From the NCBI GenBank assembly GCA_037783545.1, contig JBBELK010000326.1:186001-250000 (forward strand): DNA of 64,000 nt. Direction: 5' to 3'. How positions within the stretch are numbered: position 1 is the stretch's first letter; each line of letters begins with the position of its first letter. The notes below the pieces were generated by a model. That model did no database searches. It saw only the letters and a list, made by a program, of their open reading frames with translations, and was not told the origin of the DNA. This document shows, piece by piece, positions 57,796 to 64,000 of this stretch. This stretch comes from Henricia sp. BOLD:AAB3569 (taxonomy: Eukaryota > Echinodermata > Asteroidea > Spinulosida > Echinasteridae). Made by a program: the position numbers and the translations under genes.

Positions 57796-60700
57796 ATTGT
57801 CCGACGAACTTCAAATTTTGCATGTTCCAAACAGTCTATATTCCGCACTTGTCCTGAAAAATTGACAGACTTTCGCCGGGAAATGGCCGAGAAATTTCAG
57901 AGTTTAGGGAAAACTGGGCCCGGGCTTCCTGCCTGCTCTGCAGACCATGGCTGTCCGTGTACTCCTGATCACTCGTGCGCATGCTCAGTCTTGTTTGGGA
58001 CGGGAATTTGGTCAAAGTGTGGTCCAAACGTCGGCAAATTTGGAAGTCAATACATTTTCCGACGAACTTCAAATTTTGCATGCTCCAAACAGTCTATATT
58101 CCGCACTTGTCCTGAAAAATTGACAGACTTTCGCCGGGAAATGCCAGAGAAATTTCAGAGTTTAGGGAAAACTGGGCTCGGGCTTCCTGCCTGCTCTGCA
58201 GACCGTGGCTGTCCGTGTACTCCTGATCACTCGTGCGCATGCTCAGTCTTGTTTGGGACGGGAATTTGGTCAAAGTGTGGTCCAAACGTCGGCAAATTTG
58301 GAAGTCAAGAAATTTTCCGACGAACTTCAAATTTTGCACGCTCCAAACAGTCTATATTCCGCACTTGTCCTGAAAAATTGACAGACTTTCGCCGGGAAAT
58401 GGCCGAGAAATTTCAGAGTTTAGGGAAAACTGGGCCCGGGCTTCCTGCCTGCTCTGCAGACCGTGGCTGTCCGTGTACTCCTGATCACTCGTGCGCATGC
58501 TCAGTCTTGTTTGGGACGGGAATTTGGTCAAAGTGTGGTCCAAACGTCGGCAAATTTGGAAGTCAAGAAATTTTCCGACGGACTTCAAATTTTGCATACT
58601 CCAAACAGTCTATATTCCGCACTTGTCCTGAAAAATTGACAGACTTTCGGCGGGAAATGGCCGAGAAATTTCAGAGTTTAGGGAAAACTGGGGTCGGGCT
58701 TCTTGCCTGCTCTGCAGACCGTGGCTGTCCGTGTACTCCTGATCACTCGTGCGCATGCTCAGTCTTGTTTGGGACGGGAATTTGGTCAAAGTGTGGTCCA
58801 AACGTCGGCAAATTTGGAAGTCAAGAAATTTTCCGACGAACTTCAAATTTTGCATGCTCCAAACAGTCTATATTCCGCACTTGTCCTGAAAAAATGACAG
58901 ACTTTCGCCGGGAAATGGCCGAGAAATTTCAGAGTTTGGGGAAAACTGGGCTCGGGCTTCCTGCCTGCTCTGCAGACCGTGGCTGTCCGTGTACTCCTGA
59001 TCACTCGTGCGCATGCTCAGTCTTGTTTGGGACGGGAATTTGGTCAAAGTGTGGTCCAAACGTCGGCAAATTTGGAAGTCAATAAATTGTCCGACGAACT
59101 TCAAATTTTGCATGTTCCAAACAGTCTATATTCCGCACTTGTCCTGAAAAATTGACAGACTTTCGCCGGGAAATGGCCGAGAAATTTCAGAGTTTAGGGA
59201 AAACTGGGCCCGGGCTTCCTGCCTGCTCTGCAGACCGTGGCTGTCCGTGTACTCCTGATCACTTGTGCGCATGCTCAGTCTTGTTTGGGACGGGAATTTG
59301 GTCAAAGTGTGGTCCAAACGTCGGCAAATTTGGAAGTCAATACATTTTCCGACGAACTTCAAATTTTGCATGCTCCAAACAGTCTATATTCCGCACTTGT
59401 CCTGAAAAATTGACAGACTTTCGCCGGGAAATGCCAGAGAAATTTCAGAGTTTAGGGAAAACTGGGCTCGGGCTTCCTGCCTGCTCTGCAGACCGTGGCT
59501 GTCCGTGTACTCCTGATCACTCGTGCGCATGCTCAGTCTTGTTTGGGACGGGAATTTGGTCAAAGTGTGGTCCAAACGTCGGCAAATTTGGAAGTCAAGA
59601 AATTTTCCGACGAACTTCAAATTTTGCATGCTCCAAACAGTCTATATTCCGCACTTGTCCTGAAAAATTGACAGACTTTCGGCGGGAAATGGCCGAGAAA
59701 TTTCAGAGTTTAGGGAAAACTGGGGTCGGGCTTCTTGCCTGCTCTGCAGACCGTGGCTGTCCGTGTACTCCTGATCACTCGTGCGCATGCTCAGTCTTGT
59801 TTGGGACGGGAATTTGGTCAAAGTGTGGTCCAAACGTCGGCAAATTTGGAAGTCAAGAAATTTTCCGACGAACTTCAAATTTTGCATGCTCTAAACAGTC
59901 TATATTCCGCACTTGTCCTGAAAAAATGACAGACTTTCGCCGGGAAATGGCCGAGAAATTTCAGAGTTTGGGGAAAACTGGGCTCGGGCTTCCTGCCTGC
60001 TCTGCAGACCGTGGCTGTCCGTGTACTCCTGATCACTCGTGCGCATGCTCAGTCTTGTTTGGGACGGGAATTTGGTCAAAGTGTGGTCCAAACGTCGGCA
60101 AATTTGGAAGTCAATAAATTGTCCGACGAACTTCAAATTTTGCATGTTCCAAACAGTCTATATTCCGCACTTGTCCTGAAAAATTGACAGACTTTCGCCG
60201 GGAAATGGCCGAGAAATTTCAGAGTTTAGGGAAAACTGGGCCCGGGCTTCCTGCCTGCTCTGCAGACCATGGCTGTCCGTGTACTCCTGATCACTCGTGC
60301 GCATGCTCAGTCTTGTTTGGGACGGGAATTTGGTCAAAGTGTGGTCCAAACGTCGGCAAATTTGGAAGTCAATACATTTTCCGACGAACTTCAAATTTTG
60401 CATGCTCCAAACAGTCTATATTCCGCACTTGTCCTGAAAAATTGACAGACTTTCGCCGGGAAATGCCAGAGAAATTTCAGAGTTTAGGGAAAACTGGGCT
60501 CGGGCTTCCTGCCTGCTCTGCAGACCGTGGCTGTCCGTGTACTCCTGATCACTCGTGCGCATGCTCAGTCTTGTTTGGGACGGGAATTTGGTCAAAGTGT
60601 GGTCCAAACGTCGGCAAATTTGGAAGTCAAGAAATTTTCCGACGAACTTCAAATTTTGCACGCTCCAAACAGTCTATATTCCGCACTTGTCCTGAAAAAT

Positions 60701-60931
60701 TGACAGACTTTCGCCGGGAAATGGCCGAGAAATTTCAGAGTTTAGGGAAAACTGGGCCCGGGCTTCCTGCCTGCTCTGCAGTCCATGGCTGTCCGTGTAC
60801 TCCTGATCACTCGTGCGCATGCTCAGTCTTGTTTGGGACGGGAATTTGGTCAAAGTGTGGTCCAAACGTCGGCAAATTTGGAAGTCAATACATTTTCCGA
60901 CGAACTTCAAATTTTGCATGCTCCAAACAGT
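56804..60931. repeat. 16-monomer HOR (4128 bp), copy 1
   Basis: Sixteen monomers of exactly 258 bp, from 56804 in steps of 258. The unit recurs from 60932 at an offset of 4128 bp. Monomers with CTGAAAAAATGACAG and CAATAAATTGTCC occur at 57578, 58868 and 59900 and next at 61706, giving an internal 5+4+7 spacing. Markers proving the register are CTGCAGTCCATGG near 57168 and 61296, GGGACAGGAATTT near 57230 and 61358, and GATCACTTGTGCGC near 59260 and 63388. The unit is itself built from repeated trimers of right-domain monomer types. Confidence 0.92.
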
Positions 60932-61923
60932 CTATATTCCGCACTTGTCCTGAAAAATTGACAGACTTTCGCCGGGAAATGCCAGAGAAATTTCAGAGTT
61001 TAGGGAAAACTGGGCTCGGGCTTCCTGCCTGCTCTGCAGACCGTGGCTGTCCGTGTACTCCTGATCACTCGTGCGCATGCTCAGTCTTGTTTGGGACGGG
61101 AATTTGGTCAAAGTGTGGTCCAAACGTCGGCAAATTTGGAAGTCAAGAAATTTTCCGACGAACTTCAAATTTTGCACGCTCCAAACAGTCTATATTCCGC
61201 ACTTGTCCTGAAAAATTGACAGACTTTCGCCGGGAAATGGCCGAGAAATTTCAGAGTTTAGGGAAAACTGGGCCCGGGCTTCCTGCCTGCTCTGCAGTCC
61301 ATGGCTGTCCGTGTACTCCTGATCACTCGTGCGCATGCTCAGTCTTGTTTGGGACAGGAATTTGGTCAAAGTGTGGTCCAAACGTCGGCAAATTTGGAAG
61401 TCAATACATTTTCCGACGAACTTCAAATTGTGCATGCTCCAAACAGTCTATATTCCGCACTTGTCCTGAAAAATTGACAGACTTTCGCCGGGAAATGCCA
61501 GAGAAATTTCAGAGTTTAGGGAAAACTGGGGTCGGGCTTCTTGCCTGCTCTGCAGACCGTGGCTGTCCGTGTACTCCTGATCACTCGTGCGCATGCTCAG
61601 TCTTGTTTGGGACGGGAATTTGGTCAAAGTGTGGTCCAAACGTCGGCAAATTTGGAAGTCAAGAAATTTTCCGACGAACTTCAAATTTTGCATGCTCTAA
61701 ACAGTCTATATTCCGCACTTGTCCTGAAAAAATGACAGACTTTCGCCGGGAAATGGCCGAGAAATTTCAGAGTTTGGGGAAAACTGGGCTCGGGCTTCCT
61801 GCCTGCTCTGCAGACCGTGGCTGTCCGTGTACTCCTGATCACTCGTGCGCATGCTCAGTCTTGTTTGGGACGGGAATTTGGTCAAAGTGTGGTCCAAACG
61901 TCGGCAAATTTGGAAGTCAATAA
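60184..61923 (+). other. Open frame of 579 codons, same repeat frame
   Basis: The same cysteine-rich 86-residue frame as 55282-57795, spanning nearly seven monomers of the 16-monomer HOR. It opens at TTG and stops at CAATAA near 61921. In neighbouring repeats residue 63 is alternately Glu (CAAGAA) and Tyr (CAATAC), a first- and third-base change in an otherwise shared block. Probably non-coding. Confidence 0.8.
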
Positions 61924-64000
61924 ATTGTCCGACGAACTTCAAATTTTGCATGTTCCAAACAGTCTATATTCCGCACTTGTCCTGAAAAATTGACAGACTT
62001 TCGCCGGGAAATGGCCGAGAAATTTCAGAGTTTAGGGAAAACTGGGCCCGGGCTTCCTGCCTGCTCTGCAGACCATGGCTGTCCGTGTACTCCTGATCAC
62101 TCGTGCGCATGCTCAGTCTTGTTTGGGACGGGAATTTGGTCAAAGTGTGGTCCAAACGTCGGCAAATTTGGAAGTCAATACATTTTCCGACGAACTTCAA
62201 ATTTTGCATGCTCCAAACAGTCTATATTCCGCACTTGTCCTGAAAAATTGACAGACTTTCGCCGGGAAATGCCAGAGAAATTTCAGAGTTTAGGGAAAAC
62301 TGGGCTCGGGCTTCCTGCCTGCTCTGCAGACCGTGGCTGTCCGTGTACTCCTGATCACTCGTGCGCATGCTCAGTCTTGTTTGGGACGGGAATTTGGTCA
62401 AAGTGTGGTCCAAACGTCGGCAAATTTGGAAGTCAAGAAATTTTCCGACGAACTTCAAATTTTGCACGCTCCAAACAGTCTATATTCCGCACTTGTCCTG
62501 AAAAATTGACAGACTTTCGCCGGGAAATGGCCGAGAAATTTCAGAGTTTAGGGAAAACTGGGCCCGGGCTTCCTGCCTGCTCTGCAGACCGTGGCTGTCC
62601 GTGTACTCCTGATCACTCGTGCGCATGCTCAGTCTTGTTTGGGACGGGAATTTGGTCAAAGTGTGGTCCAAACGTCGGCAAATTTGGAAGTCAAGAAATT
62701 TTCCGACGGACTTCAAATTTTGCATACTCCAAACAGTCTATATTCCGCACTTGTCCTGAAAAATTGACAGACTTTCGGCGGGAAATGGCCGAGAAATTTC
62801 AGAGTTTAGGGAAAACTGGGGTCGGGCTTCTTGCCTGCTCTGCAGACCGTGGCTGTCCGTGTACTCCTGATCACTCGTGCGCATGCTCAGTCTTGTTTGG
62901 GACGGGAATTTGGTCAAAGTGTGGTCCAAACGTCGGCAAATTTGGAAGTCAAGAAATTTTCCGACGAACTTCAAATTTTGCATGCTCCAAACAGTCTATA
63001 TTCCGCACTTGTCCTGAAAAAATGACAGACTTTCGCCGGGAAATGGCCGAGAAATTTCAGAGTTTGGGGAAAACTGGGCTCGGGCTTCCTGCCTGCTCTG
63101 CAGACCGTGGCTGTCCGTGTACTCCTGATCACTCGTGCGCATGCTCAGTCTTGTTTGGGACGGGAATTTGGTCAAAGTGTGGTCCAAACGTCGGCAAATT
63201 TGGAAGTCAATAAATTGTCCGACGAACTTCAAATTTTGCATGTTCCAAACAGTCTATATTCCGCACTTGTCCTGAAAAATTGACAGACTTTCGCCGGGAA
63301 ATGGCCGAGAAATTTCAGAGTTTAGGGAAAACTGGGCCCGGGCTTCCTGCCTGCTCTGCAGACCGTGGCTGTCCGTGTACTCCTGATCACTTGTGCGCAT
63401 GCTCAGTCTTGTTTGGGACGGGAATTTGGTCAAAGTGTGGTCCAAACGTCGGCAAATTTGGAAGTCAATACATTTTCCGACGAACTTCAAATTTTGCATG
63501 CTCCAAACAGTCTATATTCCGCACTTGTCCTGAAAAATTGACAGACTTTCGCCGGGAAATGCCAGAGAAATTTCAGAGTTTAGGGAAAACTGGGCTCGGG
63601 CTTCCTGCCTGCTCTGCAGACCGTGGCTGTCCGTGTACTCCTGATCACTCGTGCGCATGCTCAGTCTTGTTTGGGACGGGAATTTGGTCAAAGTGTGGTC
63701 CAAACGTCGGCAAATTTGGAAGTCAAGAAATTTTCCGACGAACTTCAAATTTTGCATGCTCCAAACAGTCTATATTCCGCACTTGTCCTGAAAAATTGAC
63801 AGACTTTCGGCGGGAAATGGCCGAGAAATTTCAGAGTTTAGGGAAAACTGGGGTCGGGCTTCTTGCCTGCTCTGCAGACCGTGGCTGTCCGTGTACTCCT
63901 GATCACTCGTGCGCATGCTCAGTCTTGTTTGGGACGGGAATTTGGTCAAAGTGTGGTCCAAACGTCGGCAAATTTGGAAGTCAAGAAATTTTCCGACGAA
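60932..64000. repeat. 16-monomer HOR (4128 bp), copy 2, cut by window end
   Basis: Eleven full monomers (60932 to 63769) plus the first 231 bp of the twelfth (63770-64000). It matches 56804-59872. The only difference I noticed is G near 61430 (CAAATTGTGC) against T near 57302 (CAAATTTTGC). With the preceding copy, the 33 monomers from 55514 to the window end contain no indel. The unit continues beyond the window. Confidence 0.9.

Larger units (their letters stand above)
1..64000. repeat. Satellite DNA array, 258-bp monomer, about 249 copies
   Basis: The same 258-bp sequence recurs head to tail across the whole window. The landmark CTATATTCCGC/CTATATTACGC marks monomer starts at 188, 446, 704, 962 and so on to 63770. 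Nearly all monomers are 258 bp. Exceptions are 262 (one), 260 (three), 259 (one), 257 (several), 256 (about ten), 236 (three) and 202 bp (one). All copies share one orientation. No transposon, gene or unique spacer interrupts the array. Monomers differ from each other by a modest number of substitutions, many shared between copies that lie a fixed number of monomers apart. That pattern is known for satellites evolving by unequal exchange or segmental amplification. The family name and host are not recognised. Confidence 0.98.

Noticed and set aside
1-64000. Hundreds of apparent protein-coding ORFs on both strands
   Set aside because: They recur with the 258-bp period in three frames at once, mostly open at TTG, overlap each other, and change length with single polymorphic bases or small indels. 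No known domain, signal peptide or gene context is visible.
1-64000. CRISPR array
   Set aside because: The repeat unit is 258 bp and contiguous, with no short direct repeats separated by unique spacers and no cas genes.
1-64000. Transposable element or LTR array
   Set aside because: No reverse transcriptase, transposase or integrase motifs, no terminal inverted repeats and no target-site duplications. The monomers abut directly.
1-64000. Tandem rRNA, 5S, tRNA or snRNA gene array
   Set aside because: I see no conserved rRNA core, no A/B-box internal promoter pair in the right spacing, no cloverleaf and no T-run terminator. The longest T run in the monomer is four bases, inside AAATTTT.
1-64000. 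Bacterial or phage origin of the sequence
   Set aside because: 64 kb of pure head-to-tail 258-bp repeat without any gene is not known in bacterial or phage genomes. Satellite DNA of a eukaryote is the simple explanation.

Overview
The whole 64 kb window is one uninterrupted tandem array of a single satellite DNA. The monomer is 258 bp, about 48% GC, and all copies lie head to tail in the same orientation. Following the recurring landmark CTATATTCCGC (or CTATATTACGC), I count 247 complete monomers from 188 to 63769, with a partial monomer at each edge (1-187 and 63770-64000). The sum of all indels I located (net -144 bp) accounts exactly for the difference between 247 x 258 and the observed span. 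No unique sequence interrupts the array, and I see no gene, RNA gene, transposon, CRISPR array or boundary. Both ends of the array lie outside the window.

A homogeneous array of this size with nested higher-order repeats (HORs) points to a eukaryote, in a centromeric, pericentromeric, subtelomeric or other heterochromatic block. I do not recognise the monomer, and the sequence alone does not fix the lineage.

Layout. 1-8698: a 6-monomer HOR of 1547 bp present three times, plus shared 5-monomer blocks. 8699-13088: a 5-monomer block present twice. 13089-21222: mixed monomers, small duplications, a 22-bp deletion carried by three monomers, and one monomer cut to 202 bp. 21223-37974: 5- to 7-monomer blocks, including a 1288-bp pentamer duplicated in tandem with no difference seen. 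37975-45455: a 7-monomer HOR (1806 bp), with a further copy at 54224-56029. 45971-52159: an 8-monomer HOR (2063 bp) three times in tandem. 56804-64000: a 16-monomer HOR (4128 bp) and most of a second copy, with no indel in the last 33 monomers.

Because 258 is divisible by 3, several frames stay open for long distances (up to 837 codons). These frames are a by-product of the period. Their lengths are set by a few polymorphic bases, most open with TTG, and HOR units of 1547 and 2063 bp break the phase. I therefore annotate no protein-coding gene. The points of interest are the nested HOR architecture, the regional variant families, the traceable deletion alleles, and a cysteine-rich 86-residue open repeat that should be formally tested.
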